64,000 bases of DNA from Amycolatopsis sp. DSM 110486 (lineage in GTDB: Bacteria > Actinomycetota > Actinomycetes > Mycobacteriales > Pseudonocardiaceae). Location: assembly GCF_019468465.1 (NCBI RefSeq), contig NZ_CP080519.1, positions 1,317,001-1,381,000 on the forward strand, written 5' to 3'. The translations under genes were made by a program, and so were the position numbers. Of the stretch, positions 8,738 through 17,562 are shown piece after piece. Under the pieces are notes generated by a model. It did not search any database. It was not told the origin of the DNA and saw only the letters and a program-made list of their open reading frames with translations. Position 1 is the stretch's first letter; every line of letters starts with the position of its first letter.

Positions 8738-8824
8738 CGGAGACTCCTTCAAGCGTCGGTCGTGCTTCTCGGGCTTAGCCTAGGCGGGGTGCCAAGCCGG
8801 GGGCCACTGCTGCTGAATACCCGC

Positions 8825-8838
8825 TGCAATCGTTCACA
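8825..8838. promoter_or_regulatory. LacI-type operator before the SDR gene
   Basis: TGCAATCGTTCACA resembles the LacI/GalR consensus (TGCAA-CG-TTGCA) with one degenerate half. It lies between the lacI-family stop and the SDR start. Its near-perfect partner is at 9988-10001. Confidence 0.5.
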
Positions 8839-8863
8839 ATGGGAAGGGCAACGGCAATTCGGG

Positions 8864-9889
8864 TCAGTTCGTGCGCAAAGGCGCCGTGGAACGCCGGTTG
8901 ACCAACTCGACCGGCAGCACGATCGACCGGGGACCCTGCTCGGGGTTTTCGAGGTTGTCGACGAGAAGTTTCGCGGCTTCGCGACCCAAGTCGTACTGCG
9001 GAATGCGGATGGTCGTCATCGGCGGGGAAACGTGGTCCATGAACGGGGTGTCGTTGAAGCCGATGATGCTCACGTCGTGCGGGCACGTCATTCCGTGTTC
9101 GCGCAACGCGTCGTAACAGCCGAGCGCGATCAGGTCGTTTCCGGCGACGATCGCGGTGAAGTCGATCTTCTCGTCGCGCAGGAGTCCACTGAGGGCACGG
9201 TGACCCTCGCGTTGCGACCACGCGTCGCACTGCGCCACACGTTCGGGCCCGCGGTCGAGGCCGTGATCGGCGAGGCCCTGCACGAATGCGCGCTTGCGGT
9301 GCACACCGGTCGACAGATCTTGCGGACCCGCCAGGTGGACGATCTTGCGGTGGCCCAGCTCCACGAAATGACTGAGCGCGAGGCGGACGCCGTGGTCGTC
9401 GTCGGCCGTGACCGACGGGATGTCGCGGCGGTCGACGGTGCGGTTGACCAGCACGAGCGGGTGGCCCTGGCCGGCCATCTGCTCGACGGTGTCGTCGTGG
9501 AGGCGCGACCCGGCGGAGATGAACCCGTCGACGCCGCGCGAGAGGAACGCTTCGATCGACGCGGCCGTGATCTTCGGGTCGTCGTCGGTGTTGGCGATCC
9601 ACGTGCTGTAGCCGCGCTCGCGCAGGATGTCCTCGGCGCCGCGCACGATCGGCGGGAAGATCGGGTTGGTCAGGTCCGGCAACAGGATGCCGATCGCCAT
9701 CGACCGGGCGGTGCGGAGCGTGCGGGCGCTGAGGTTGCCGGAGTAGCCGAGCTCGGTGGCGGCGCGGAGCACGCGGTCGAGCGTCGCGCTGTTCACCAGG
9801 TGGCGACTGGTCTCGTTGAGGGCCCTCGACGCGGTCGCGACGTGGACCCCGGCGCGCGCGGCCACGTCCTTCAAGGTCGCTCTTCGCAC
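8864..9889 (-). CDS. LacI-family transcriptional regulator
   Basis: The 341-residue protein starts with the LacI helix-turn-helix VRRATLKDVAARAGVHVATA and the hinge helix region LSARTLRTARS. A periplasmic-binding-protein-like sugar domain follows (IGILLPDLTNPIFPPIVRGAE, then AIVAGNDLIALGCYDALREHG and DVSIIGFNDTP). GTG at 9889 puts the helix-turn-helix at the N-terminus; an ATG 13 codons upstream is the alternative. Two LacI-type operators flank the gene, which suggests autoregulation and control of the downstream SDR. Effector unknown. Confidence 0.92.
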   Translation of the reverse strand: MRRATLKDVAARAGVHVATASRALNETSRHLVNSATLDRVLRAATELGYSGNLSARTLRTARSMAIGILLPDLTNPIFPPIVRGAEDILRERGYSTWIANTDDDPKITAASIEAFLSRGVDGFISAGSRLHDDTVEQMAGQGHPLVLVNRTVDRRDIPSVTADDDHGVRLALSHFVELGHRKIVHLAGPQDLSTGVHRKRAFVQGLADHGLDRGPERVAQCDAWSQREGHRALSGLLRDEKIDFTAIVAGNDLIALGCYDALREHGMTCPHDVSIIGFNDTPFMDHVSPPMTTIRIPQYDLGREAAKLLVDNLENPEQGPRSIVLPVELVNRRSTAPLRTN

Positions 9890-9987
9890 GACGGCAGTAT
9901 ACGCAGAGGTGCCGAGCGGCCCGCCCATTTCGGGTGCGATTTCCGCGCCGGTCTCGACGCAACGGGCGCGAGTGCCGCACATTGCCC

Positions 9988-10001
9988 TGCAAACGATTGC
10001 A
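9988..10001. promoter_or_regulatory. LacI-type operator upstream of the lacI-family gene
   Basis: TGCAA-ACGA-TTGCA is a perfect 5-bp dyad of the LacI/GalR type. It lies about 100 bp upstream of the lacI-family start, just beyond the IclR stop. It is the better of two similar sites. Confidence 0.6.
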
Positions 10002-10002
10002 G

Positions 10003-10782
10003 TCAGCGTGGAGTGCTCGCCCAGCGCGCCGACTCGTTGATCAGCCGTGCACTGATGAGGCCAGCCGCGTTGGTCACCGACGCGCGGGCCGACGCCACGA
10101 CGGCCGTGGTGAACATCGTCGCGGGGCCGGCCAGCGAGACGCCGCCGACCGCGTGGCCCGACGCGTCGAAAATCGCCGCCGCGACGGACATCCGGTCCTT
10201 CTGGAACGACCTCGACGCGAGAAACCCGTCTTGCCGCGCGCGGACGAGCTCGGCTTCGAGCTCGTCGAGGTCGGGCGGCGGCGTCGAGCTCTCCGCACAG
10301 CACTTCTCCACGTGGGCCACGACCTTGTCGAACGGCAGCCACGACAGCGCCGCCTTGCCGCACCCGGTGAGGTGCGCGGGGGCGCGCTGGCCGACGCGGT
10401 TGTGCATCGGGACCTTGCAGGTGCTGGCGTTGCGATCGAGGTAGACGACCCAGCCCTGCGTGAGCTGGCCCAGGTGCGCCTCCTGCTCGGGCGCGCGGAC
10501 CAGGCGGTCGAGGATGCCTTCGGTCGCGCGGACGAGGCCGGTGCGTTCGATGATCTGGCCGGCGAGCTCCAGCAGCAGCGGGCCGAGCTGGTAACCGTTG
10601 CCGGAATCCTCCAGCATGCCCTCGGCGACGAGGGTGCGGCACAGCTCGTGGGCGGTGCTCCGCGGGATGTCCGCGCGGGCCGAGACCTGCCGGACCGACA
10701 GGACACCCACCGTGGGCGAGAAGGCGCGCAGCACCTTGCAGGCCTTCACCACCGAAGCGACGCCACCACGCGTTTCATCCAT
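10003..10782 (-). CDS. IclR-family transcriptional regulator
   Basis: The 259-residue protein has an N-terminal winged helix (VVKACKVLRAF, then LSVRQVSARADIPRSTAHELCRTLV) and a C-terminal IclR ligand domain (LAGQIIERTGLV, GQRAPAHLTGCGKAALSWLP, GGVSLAGPA). ATG at 10782 is chosen because the helix-turn-helix follows at the usual distance; upstream codons in frame do not resemble the family. It is divergent from two cupin genes and upstream, in the same direction, of the LacI and SDR genes. Ligand unknown. Confidence 0.9.
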   Translation of the reverse strand: MDETRGGVASVVKACKVLRAFSPTVGVLSVRQVSARADIPRSTAHELCRTLVAEGMLEDSGNGYQLGPLLLELAGQIIERTGLVRATEGILDRLVRAPEQEAHLGQLTQGWVVYLDRNASTCKVPMHNRVGQRAPAHLTGCGKAALSWLPFDKVVAHVEKCCAESSTPPPDLDELEAELVRARQDGFLASRSFQKDRMSVAAAIFDASGHAVGGVSLAGPATMFTTAVVASARASVTNAAGLISARLINESARWASTPR

Positions 10783-10824
10783 CTGCCCACGATAGGTGGG
10801 GTGCCGGTGTTTTCGCCGGGAAGT

Positions 10825-10841
10825 GTCCGGCTCTGCCGGAC
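10825..10841. promoter_or_regulatory. Candidate IclR operator
   Basis: GTCCGG-CTCTG-CCGGAC is a perfect 6-bp dyad in the 235-bp gap between the divergent IclR and cupin genes. A second weaker dyad, GTTC-N6-GAAC, lies at 10875-10888. Both are of a size used by IclR proteins. Which one is bound cannot be told from sequence. Confidence 0.4.
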
Positions 10842-11017
10842 TGCTTCGGCAGTGTTCGCCGATCACAACCAGGTGTTCATTCCCGAACGCCAGATGTCCC
10901 CATCGCACCATTCTTGGCGGAGACACCACAAGGAGCCGCATCGCTGTCACAGATCGCGGCCACGTCTTGTCTCAGCTCTCGGAAGGACAACCGATACCAG
11001 GTCCGTGAAGGAAGCTC

Positions 11018-11452
11018 ATGAGCGTGGAACATTCGCACCACCTGCCGAACCCCAAGTCGAGCGCGCCGCCGCCGAAGATCGAGCTGGTGGCGACCGCGGA
11101 GGGGGCCCCGGCGGCGCCCGAGGGGGCCGTGCCGATGACCATCCTGGTCACATTGCCACCCGGGAGTGACGGGGCACCGCCGCACCGGCATTCCGGGCCG
11201 GCCTTCGGGTACGTACTCAAGGGTGAGATCATCTTCGAGCTCGAAGGTGACCCGGAGCGCGTCGTCAAGGCCGGGGAAGCGTTCTGGGAGCCCGGGTTCG
11301 ACGTGATCCACTACCAGGACGGCAACAATCTCGACGACGCCGAGTCCCAGTTCGTCGTTACGATGTTCTGCGCGCCGGGACAGCCGATGCTCATCCCGGT
11401 GAGCGACGAGGAGCTCGAGCAGCGCAAGCACCTGCGAGCGCCCCGCCCGTGA
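11018..11452 (+). CDS. Cupin domain protein
   Basis: The 144-residue single-domain cupin has motif 1 PPHRHSGPAFGYVLKGEIIFELEG with a metal-binding His cluster, and motif 2 KAGEAFWEPGFDVIHY. It should fold as a beta barrel that binds a divalent metal; the reaction is unknown. It is divergent from the IclR and followed 50 bp later by a second, unrelated cupin, so the two may form a small operon answering to that regulator. Confidence 0.8.
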   Translation: MSVEHSHHLPNPKSSAPPPKIELVATAEGAPAAPEGAVPMTILVTLPPGSDGAPPHRHSGPAFGYVLKGEIIFELEGDPERVVKAGEAFWEPGFDVIHYQDGNNLDDAESQFVVTMFCAPGQPMLIPVSDEELEQRKHLRAPRP

Positions 11453-11502
11453 CCTGGAACGGGGGTCGGCCATGAAGCCGGCCCCCCGCGGCAAGGAGCA
11501 CC

Positions 11503-11832
11503 ATGAACCTGATCACCCTCGCCAAGACCCACGCCGGGCTCGCGGCGCAGGCGTCCTCCGGGCGCAGCGCGGTGACCGTCCACGGTGGACACGAGCACGC
11601 TCTGCGCCAGACCGTGATGGCACTGAGCGAAGGCGAACAACTGCACGAACACGAACACCACGGCGGCGAGACCACCGTGCTCGTCCTGCTCGGGCACATC
11701 CGCCTGGTCACCGGTACCGAAAGCCAAGGCGCGGCACCCGGCGATTTCCTCGTGCTCCCCGAGGGACGGCACCGCATCGAAGCCGAGACCGACGCGGCGA
11801 TCCTGTTCACGAACGTCGTGCAACCCCAGTAA
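11503..11832 (+). CDS. Small cupin domain protein
   Basis: The 109-residue cupin has metal ligands in QLHEHEHHGGETTVLVLLG (motif 1) and APGDFLVLPEGRHRIEAE (motif 2). It is close to the minimum cupin size and probably acts as a sensor, carrier or small-molecule-binding protein. An AAGGAG ribosome site precedes ATG 11503. Its stop overlaps the terminator of the convergent flavoprotein gene. Confidence 0.8.
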   Translation: MNLITLAKTHAGLAAQASSGRSAVTVHGGHEHALRQTVMALSEGEQLHEHEHHGGETTVLVLLGHIRLVTGTESQGAAPGDFLVLPEGRHRIEAETDAAILFTNVVQPQ

Positions 11833-11864
11833 AAAAGGGGCTCTCCCGACCGGGGAGAGCCCCC
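11831..11864 (-). terminator. Intrinsic terminator of the flavoprotein gene
   Basis: GGGGCTCTCCC (11837-11847) and GGGAGAGCCCC form a long stem. On the minus strand six U follow (A-run at 11831-11836). It begins six bases after the minus-strand stop at 11870. Confidence 0.75.
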
Positions 11865-11869
11865 TCAGG

Positions 11870-13594
11870 TCACTCGACCAGTTTCCCTTCCGAGGAAACC
11901 TCCCGCATCAACGCGGCGATCTCCGCAGGCACCGGCGGCAACGCTTCCCGGTCGATCCGCCCGGGCCCGGACCACACGAGGTTCACCCGCATCGACTCGT
12001 CCAGCTCCGGATAGTCCGAGCGGTTGTGGCAACCCCGCGTCTCGCGCCGTTCCACCGCGGCCTCCAGGGTCGCGCGGCAAGCCAGCGCCGAGGACTTCAG
12101 GTCGAACGCGTGCGCCAGGTCCTGGAACCCGGCCAGGTCCGGGTGGACCCCGACGTTCTTCATCCGATCCTCGAGCGCGTCCAGTTCGGACAGTCCCGCG
12201 AGCAGACCCTCCTCGTCACGTACGACACCCGCGTGCTCGGTCATCGTGTTGCGCAAGGAACGCTGCAGGGCCCGGACGTTCTCCGGACCGTCGGCCGCCA
12301 GGAGCTCGTCGACCTCACCGCGAGCCTCCGCCAGCGCGCCGGCGGAACGGCGTTGCGCGGAAAGCGAAGCCGAGTACTCCGCCGCCGCCTCGCCGACGAT
12401 CCGGCCGTACACCAGCAGCTCGATCAGCGAGTTGCCGCCGAGCCGGTTGGCGCCGTGCAGACCGCTCGCCGCCTCACCGATCGCGTACAGGCCTTCGACA
12501 CCCGTGCCGTGGTCGGACGAGCGCACCCAAACGCCACCCATCGAGTAGTGCGCCGTGGGCGCGATCTCGATCGGGCTCTTCGTGATGTCGAGCATCTGCA
12601 GTTCCAGCAACGTCTGGTACACCCGCGGCAGCCGCTGCATGATCGTCTCGCGCGGCAGGTGCGACACGTCGAGCCACACGCCACCGTTCGGCGTGCCACG
12701 GCCCGCCTTGATCTCGGTGTACGCGGCCAAAGCCACCCGGTCGCGTGTGGACAGTTCCTTCCGCTCCGGGTCGTAGCGGTCCATGAACCGCTCGCCCAAC
12801 GCGTTGCGCAGCTGCCCGCCCTCGCCGCGAGCGGCTTCCGACACGAGTGTGCCCGCCGCGTTTTCCGGCTCCAGCAACCCGGACGGGTGGAACTGCACCA
12901 GCTCGGGGTCGCGGATCCGGCCGCCGGCCAGCACGGCGAGACGGAACGAGTCGCCCGTGTTCTCGTCGCGCCGCGAGGACGTGCGGCGCCAGATGCGTGT
13001 GTGCCCGCCGGCGGCCAGGATCACCGAGTCGGCGTGGATCACGTAGCGGGTGCCGTTGTCGAGGTCGAAGCCGTACGCGCCGAAGACCACGTTGTCCTGC
13101 ACGAGGATTCGCGTGATGTAGACGTTTTCGAGCATCCGCACGTCGAGCTGCGCCGCCCGGTTCACGAGCGTCCGCTGGATCTCCAGCCCGGTGTAGTCAC
13201 CGGCGAACGCGGTGCGCCGGTAGGTGTGCGCGCCGAAGAACCGCTGGGAGATGCGGCCGTCGGCCTCGCGGGCGAAGGGCATGCCCCAGCGTTCGAGGTC
13301 CTCGATGCCGCGCGCGGCGTTCTGCGTGACGACCTGCACCGTGTCGGGGTGCGCCAGGAGGTAGCTCTCCTTGATGGTGTCGGCGGCGTGCTGCTGCCAG
13401 CTGTCCTCGGGGTCCATCGTCGCCAGCGCCGCGTTGATGCCGCCGGCGGCCAGCGTGGTGTGGGCGTCGCCTTTGGACCGCTTGCCGACCACGAGCACGT
13501 CGACGCCCCGCTCGGCCAGCTCGATCGCGGCGCGCAACCCGGATCCGCCCGTGCCGATCACCAGTACCGACGTCGCGACCTGCTGTTCTGTCAT
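11870..13594 (-). CDS. FAD-dependent fumarate reductase/succinate dehydrogenase-type flavoprotein
   Basis: The 574-residue protein begins with the FAD-binding VLVIGTGGSGLRAAIELAER. It contains DAHTTLAAGGINAA, the catalytic-region segments AHTYRRTAFAGDYTG and QFHPSG, then TAHYSMGGVWV and GEAASGLHGANRLGGNSL. These are hallmarks of the SdhA/FrdA/NadB superfamily, and HTYRR is the stretch around the SdhA histidine that can carry covalent FAD. No iron-sulfur or membrane subunit gene lies nearby, so it may be an orphan SdhA paralogue, an L-aspartate-oxidase relative, or pair with a distant SdhB. ATG 13594 has a GGAGG ribosome site. A single-gene unit closed by a terminator. Confidence 0.85.
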   Translation of the reverse strand: MTEQQVATSVLVIGTGGSGLRAAIELAERGVDVLVVGKRSKGDAHTTLAAGGINAALATMDPEDSWQQHAADTIKESYLLAHPDTVQVVTQNAARGIEDLERWGMPFAREADGRISQRFFGAHTYRRTAFAGDYTGLEIQRTLVNRAAQLDVRMLENVYITRILVQDNVVFGAYGFDLDNGTRYVIHADSVILAAGGHTRIWRRTSSRRDENTGDSFRLAVLAGGRIRDPELVQFHPSGLLEPENAAGTLVSEAARGEGGQLRNALGERFMDRYDPERKELSTRDRVALAAYTEIKAGRGTPNGGVWLDVSHLPRETIMQRLPRVYQTLLELQMLDITKSPIEIAPTAHYSMGGVWVRSSDHGTGVEGLYAIGEAASGLHGANRLGGNSLIELLVYGRIVGEAAAEYSASLSAQRRSAGALAEARGEVDELLAADGPENVRALQRSLRNTMTEHAGVVRDEEGLLAGLSELDALEDRMKNVGVHPDLAGFQDLAHAFDLKSSALACRATLEAAVERRETRGCHNRSDYPELDESMRVNLVWSGPGRIDREALPPVPAEIAALMREVSSEGKLVE

Positions 13595-13654
13595 CGAGTT
13601 CCCTCCTAACGGGATGCGCGGGTGGCACCGGAACGGGACCACCCGCGCGAGGAA

Positions 13655-14410
13655 TCACTTCCTGGGCGGGTTGGCCGGGAGCCAGTCCGCGAACTTGATC
13701 TGCCCGAGCTGGGCCCCCGCGTCGGGCAGCAGGCCCTTCGGCCCCGGCTTCTCGCCGAAGTAGCGGGCCTCGGGGTCGACGGTGACCTCACGCGGGTCGT
13801 TGCGGAAGGTCAGGGCCTCGCGCACCCAGCTCTCCATGGTGAAGACCTCGGGCCCGCCGATCTCGGTCATGCCGTTGAGCGGCGAGCCGGCGGCGACCTT
13901 CGCGACGGCACCGGAAACCTCGGACGCCGCGATCGGCTGGATGCCCGCGGCGGGGAGCTTGACCACGTTGCCCTCGGTGCCGCCGTCGGCGATCGCGCCG
14001 ACGAACTCGAAGAACTGCGTGGCCCGCACGATGGAGTACGGCAGGCCGGAGTCCTTGATCAGCTCTTCCTGGGCGACCTTCGCGCGCAGGTAGCCGGATT
14101 CGGGCAGCCGGTCGCTGCCGATCACCGACAGCGCGACGAAGTGGCCCACTCCCGCGCCCTTGGCGGCCTCGGTCAGGTTCGTCGTGGCCGCGCGGAAGAA
14201 CGCCATCACGTCGTCGTCGGCGAACGACGGCGAGTTCGATACGTCCACCACCACGTCAGCGCCCTGCAGTACTTCCTTGACGCCTTCGCCCGTCACCGTG
14301 TTCACGCCGGAGTTGGGCGACGCCGGCACCGCCTCGTGGCCGTGCTCAGTCAGCAGGCTCACGACCCGCGAGCCGATCAGGCCGGTACCGCCGATGACGA
14401 CAATCCTCAT
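13655..14410 (-). CDS. NmrA-like/atypical SDR NAD(P)-binding protein
   Basis: The 251-residue protein opens with MRIVVIGGTGLIGSRVVSLL (GGTGxIG Rossmann motif). It continues with DVVVDVSNSP, GVGHFVALSVIG and YSIVRATQFFEF, the usual order in NmrA/atypical SDR proteins that bind NAD(P) but often lack catalytic YxxxK. Relatives serve as redox sensors or NAD(P)H:quinone reductases. ATG at 14410 fits the Rossmann start. It lies between two other redox proteins on the same strand with gaps of 60 and 94 bp. Confidence 0.85.
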   Translation of the reverse strand: MRIVVIGGTGLIGSRVVSLLTEHGHEAVPASPNSGVNTVTGEGVKEVLQGADVVVDVSNSPSFADDDVMAFFRAATTNLTEAAKGAGVGHFVALSVIGSDRLPESGYLRAKVAQEELIKDSGLPYSIVRATQFFEFVGAIADGGTEGNVVKLPAAGIQPIAASEVSGAVAKVAAGSPLNGMTEIGGPEVFTMESWVREALTFRNDPREVTVDPEARYFGEKPGPKGLLPDAGAQLGQIKFADWLPANPPRK

Positions 14411-14504
14411 GATGCGCCTTTCGCTGGGTGTCCCCGGCCGGCCCGGGGACTTCGCACCAGCCTCGACAAGGCGGACCGCGGATCTGTGACAGTGCCGCCA
14501 CGGA

Positions 14505-15824
14505 TCACCTGATCGGGTCACCTCCGGACACGAACGCGTCGCGCGGGTGCTCGACCGAGGCGAGCGACACGATGTCGCGGCCGAAGAACGCCGCCGTGAG
14601 CCAGATCGCGAGCACGCGGACCTTGCGTTCCCAGCTCGGCACGGCCAGCACGTGGTAACCGCGATGCATGAGCCATGCCAGCACGCCCGTGATCACGATC
14701 CGGCGGTACTGGAAGATGCCCTTGCCGATGCCGAGCGTCGCGACGGAACCCAGCCCGTGGTGCACGTACGGCTTCGGTGTGCGCCCGCGAACATGCGCTG
14801 TGAGGTTTCGAGCAAGCAGCTTGCCCTGGCGCAACGCGTGTTGTGCGTTCGGCACCGTCCGCGCCCCCGCCACCGGCGACGCGAGGTCCGGCACGGCGGC
14901 GTCGTCACCCGCGCCCCACGCTCCGGGCACCGGGTCTGTCTCGGTGCCCACCCGCAGGTCGGCGCGCACGACCAGCAGGCCGCGCTCGTCGATCGGCAGG
15001 TCGGTGTGGTTGTGCACCACGGGGTTGGCGGCGTTGCCCGCCGTCCACACGATGAGTGCGGAATCGAACTCCTCGCCCGTCGAGAGCACCACGTGCCCGT
15101 CGACGGCCGAGCGCAGCTGCGTGTTGAGGTGCACGTGGGCGCCGCGCTGTTCGAGCGAGCGGACCACCCACCGCCCCGGCTTGTCGGTGACCTCGGGCAG
15201 GATCCGGCCTTGCGCCTCCACGAGGTGGAAGCTCAGCTCGTCGCGGCCGATCTCCGGGTACGACTTCAGCAGCGCCGTCGCCAGCGACAGCAGCTCCGCG
15301 AAGCCCTCGACGCCCGAGAAGCCGCCGCCGACGAACGTCACCGTGAGCAGCTTCCGCCGCGCCGGCCCCGGCTCGAGCGCCGACGCGCGGTCGAACGACG
15401 TCAGCAGCCGGTCGCGGATCGCGACGGCCTCCTCCACGTGCTTCATCCCGATCGCCTCCTCGGTGACGCCGGGGATCGGGAACTTGCGCGTGACGGCGCC
15501 GGCCGTCACCACGATCTCGTCGTACTCCAGCTCGAACTCCGGCCCCTCGACCGGCCGCACGACCACGCGGCGGTTCGCGTGGTCGATCTCCGTGACCGCC
15601 CCCGCCACGATCCGCGTGCGCTTGAGGTGCCGCCGCAGCGACACCGCCGCGTGGCGCGCCTCGATCGATCCGGCCGTGACCTCGGGCAGGAACGGCTGGT
15701 AGGTCATGTACGGCCGCGGGTCCACGACAGTGAGCTCCGCCTCCGAAGGCCGCAACCGCTTCTCGAGTCCCCAGGCCGCGTAGAAACCCGCATACCCGCC
15801 GCCGACCACCAGGATCCTGCGCAT
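14505..15824 (-). CDS. NDH-2-like NAD(P)H:quinone oxidoreductase
   Basis: The 439-residue flavoprotein has two Rossmann motifs: RRILVVGGGYAGFYAAWGLE for FAD and TVTFVGGGFSGVEGFAEL for NADH. It also has VWTAGNAANPVV and the family segment WGAGDDAAVPD. The C-terminal 70 residues contain hydrophobic helices (RRIVITGVLAWLMHRGYH, VLAIWLTAAFFGRDIV) typical of type II NADH dehydrogenases that sit on the membrane face. It should pass electrons from NADH to menaquinone without pumping protons. ATG 15824 begins at the FAD strand with a GAGCGAGGAGCG ribosome region. Confidence 0.88.
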   Translation of the reverse strand: MRRILVVGGGYAGFYAAWGLEKRLRPSEAELTVVDPRPYMTYQPFLPEVTAGSIEARHAAVSLRRHLKRTRIVAGAVTEIDHANRRVVVRPVEGPEFELEYDEIVVTAGAVTRKFPIPGVTEEAIGMKHVEEAVAIRDRLLTSFDRASALEPGPARRKLLTVTFVGGGFSGVEGFAELLSLATALLKSYPEIGRDELSFHLVEAQGRILPEVTDKPGRWVVRSLEQRGAHVHLNTQLRSAVDGHVVLSTGEEFDSALIVWTAGNAANPVVHNHTDLPIDERGLLVVRADLRVGTETDPVPGAWGAGDDAAVPDLASPVAGARTVPNAQHALRQGKLLARNLTAHVRGRTPKPYVHHGLGSVATLGIGKGIFQYRRIVITGVLAWLMHRGYHVLAVPSWERKVRVLAIWLTAAFFGRDIVSLASVEHPRDAFVSGGDPIR

Positions 15825-15934
15825 TTCGCTCCTCGCTCTCTCGCCCTGCACAGGAGAGACAAGACAGCGATGCCGGATGTGACAGGTTTGCCCCGTTCGA
15901 GTGGGCGCCGTCACGAGGTGGGCGCCCAACGGCG

Positions 15935-16534
15935 TCAGACCGAGGCAGGAGCCTCGGCGGCCAGGCCGGCGAGTGCGCCGTCCGCGATCGTCTGCAGGGT
16001 GATGCGGCCCGGGTTGGTCTTGGCGAGCACGTTCATGCCCTGCACGACGGCCACCAGCAGGGGCGCGGATTCAGGGCCCGCACCCCGACGGAGTTCGCCG
16101 GCGGCGCGGGCGCGGGTGAGGGCGCCGGCGAAGCTGGTGCGGAGGTTGGCGAGGTGCTGTTCGAACATCGCGGCCAGGGCGGGGTCGCGGTCGGTGAGTT
16201 CGACGAGCGAGTTGGTGACGAGGCAGCCCCAGCGGCGGCGGCCGTCGACCATGGCGTCGACGAGGTGGGCGAAGTAGTCGCGCAGGCCGTCCATCCCGCT
16301 GGGGGCGACGTTGAGCCGCTCGACGGCCTCGGCGGACACGGTTGCCGCGTAGGCGCGGAGTGCGGCGACGAACAGGGCGTGTTTGTTTCCGAACGCGGCG
16401 TAGACACTGCCGGGCTGGATGTCCATGGCCTGGCACAGCGCCTGGATCGACGTGGCGTCGTAGCCGCGCTGCCAGAAGATGTCCAGGGCGACGCCGAGGG
16501 CTTCGTCGACGTCGAAGGTGCGTGTGCGTCCCAC
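15935..16534 (-). CDS. TetR-family transcriptional regulator
   Basis: The 199-residue protein has the TetR helix-turn-helix: FDVDEALGVALDIFWQRGYDATSIQALCQAMDIQPGSVYAAFGNKHALF (residues ~6-55). A C-terminal domain of the AcrR/LuxR-like subgroup follows (CLVTNSLVEL, LLVAVVQGMNVLAK). GTG at 16534 is adopted because the domain starts at once; residues upstream in frame look unrelated. Divergent from the ketopantoate-reductase-like gene, which it probably regulates. Confidence 0.9.
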   Translation of the reverse strand: MGRTRTFDVDEALGVALDIFWQRGYDATSIQALCQAMDIQPGSVYAAFGNKHALFVAALRAYAATVSAEAVERLNVAPSGMDGLRDYFAHLVDAMVDGRRRWGCLVTNSLVELTDRDPALAAMFEQHLANLRTSFAGALTRARAAGELRRGAGPESAPLLVAVVQGMNVLAKTNPGRITLQTIADGALAGLAAEAPASV

Positions 16535-16638
16535 GCCGTAATAGTAGAGTAAGCGTTCAAGAATATCGACAGCGCTGAACCAGCATGGTAGAAATCCAGG
16601 GCACGCAACTTGGATGAGCGACCAACTAAGGGGATCAC

Positions 16639-17562
16639 ATGCGGGTCGTGGTGATGGGCACCGGCGGAGTGGGCGGCTACTTCGGGGCACGGCTGGCCCA
16701 GGGCGGCCACGACGTGAGCTTCATCGCCCGCGGCAAGCACCTGGAAGCGTTGCGCACCAACGGGTTGAAGGTCGAGAGTGCCTTCGGCGACCTGCACCTG
16801 CCGAAGATCGACGTGACCGACGACCCGACACAGCTCGCCCCCGCCGATCTCGTGTTGTTCGGGGTGAAGCTGTGGGACACCGAGACGTCCGCGGAGCTCA
16901 TCAAGCCGTTGCTCACCGAGCAGACGGCCGTGGTGTCGTTCCAGAACGGTGTGGTCAAGGACGACATCCTGCGCCGCGTCCTCGGGCCCGAGCACGTGAT
17001 CGGCGGCGTCTGCTACATCGCCGCCACGATCGCCGAGCCGGGCGTCATCCGCCACACGGGCACGCTGCAGAAGCTGGTGTTCGGCGAGTACGACGGCACC
17101 ATCTCGGCGCGTGTTCAGAAATTCCACGACGCGTGCGCGGAAAGCAACATCGACGTGGAGATCAGTACCGGCATCGAACAGACGATCTGGGAGAAGTTCG
17201 TGTTCCTGGTCGGCCTTTCGGGCACCACGAGCACCGCGCGCACCACGATCGGCCCGATCCGCGCCAACCCGCGCTCGCGGGCGTTCCTGCACGACGTGAT
17301 GGCCGAGGTCGTCGAGGTCGCGCGCGCCCAGGGCGTGGCGCTGCCCGCCGACTACGCCGACGACCGGCTCGCCTTCACCGACGGTGTGCCCGAAGGCATG
17401 ACCTCCTCGATGCACCACGACCTCGAACGCGGCAACCGGCTCGAGGTCACCTGGCTCAGCGGCGACGTCGTCGAGCGCGGCAAGGCGCTGGGCGTGCCGA
17501 CGCCGTGCAACCGCGCCATCACCGACATCCTCGCCGTGCACAGCGAAGGCCACCGCTCATGA
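16639..17562 (+). CDS. 2-dehydropantoate 2-reductase-family protein
   Basis: The 307-residue protein starts with the NADPH-binding motif MRVVVMGTGGVGGYFGARLA and has FQNGVVKDDIL. The catalytic Lys region is IEQTIWEKFVFLVGL. It matches the PanE/ApbA family, which reduces 2-dehydropantoate to pantoate with NADPH. Its four-base overlap (ATGA) with a mandelate-racemase-family gene, and the divergent TetR, argue for a catabolic 2-keto-acid reductase rather than the pantothenate enzyme. An AGGGGA ribosome site precedes ATG 16639. Confidence 0.88.
   Translation: MRVVVMGTGGVGGYFGARLAQGGHDVSFIARGKHLEALRTNGLKVESAFGDLHLPKIDVTDDPTQLAPADLVLFGVKLWDTETSAELIKPLLTEQTAVVSFQNGVVKDDILRRVLGPEHVIGGVCYIAATIAEPGVIRHTGTLQKLVFGEYDGTISARVQKFHDACAESNIDVEISTGIEQTIWEKFVFLVGLSGTTSTARTTIGPIRANPRSRAFLHDVMAEVVEVARAQGVALPADYADDRLAFTDGVPEGMTSSMHHDLERGNRLEVTWLSGDVVERGKALGVPTPCNRAITDILAVHSEGHRS

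Noticed and set aside
15935..17553. Minus-strand frames over the ketopantoate-reductase gene
   Set aside because: The opposite strand holds a full reductase with its Rossmann motif; the antisense frames are GC-bias shadows.
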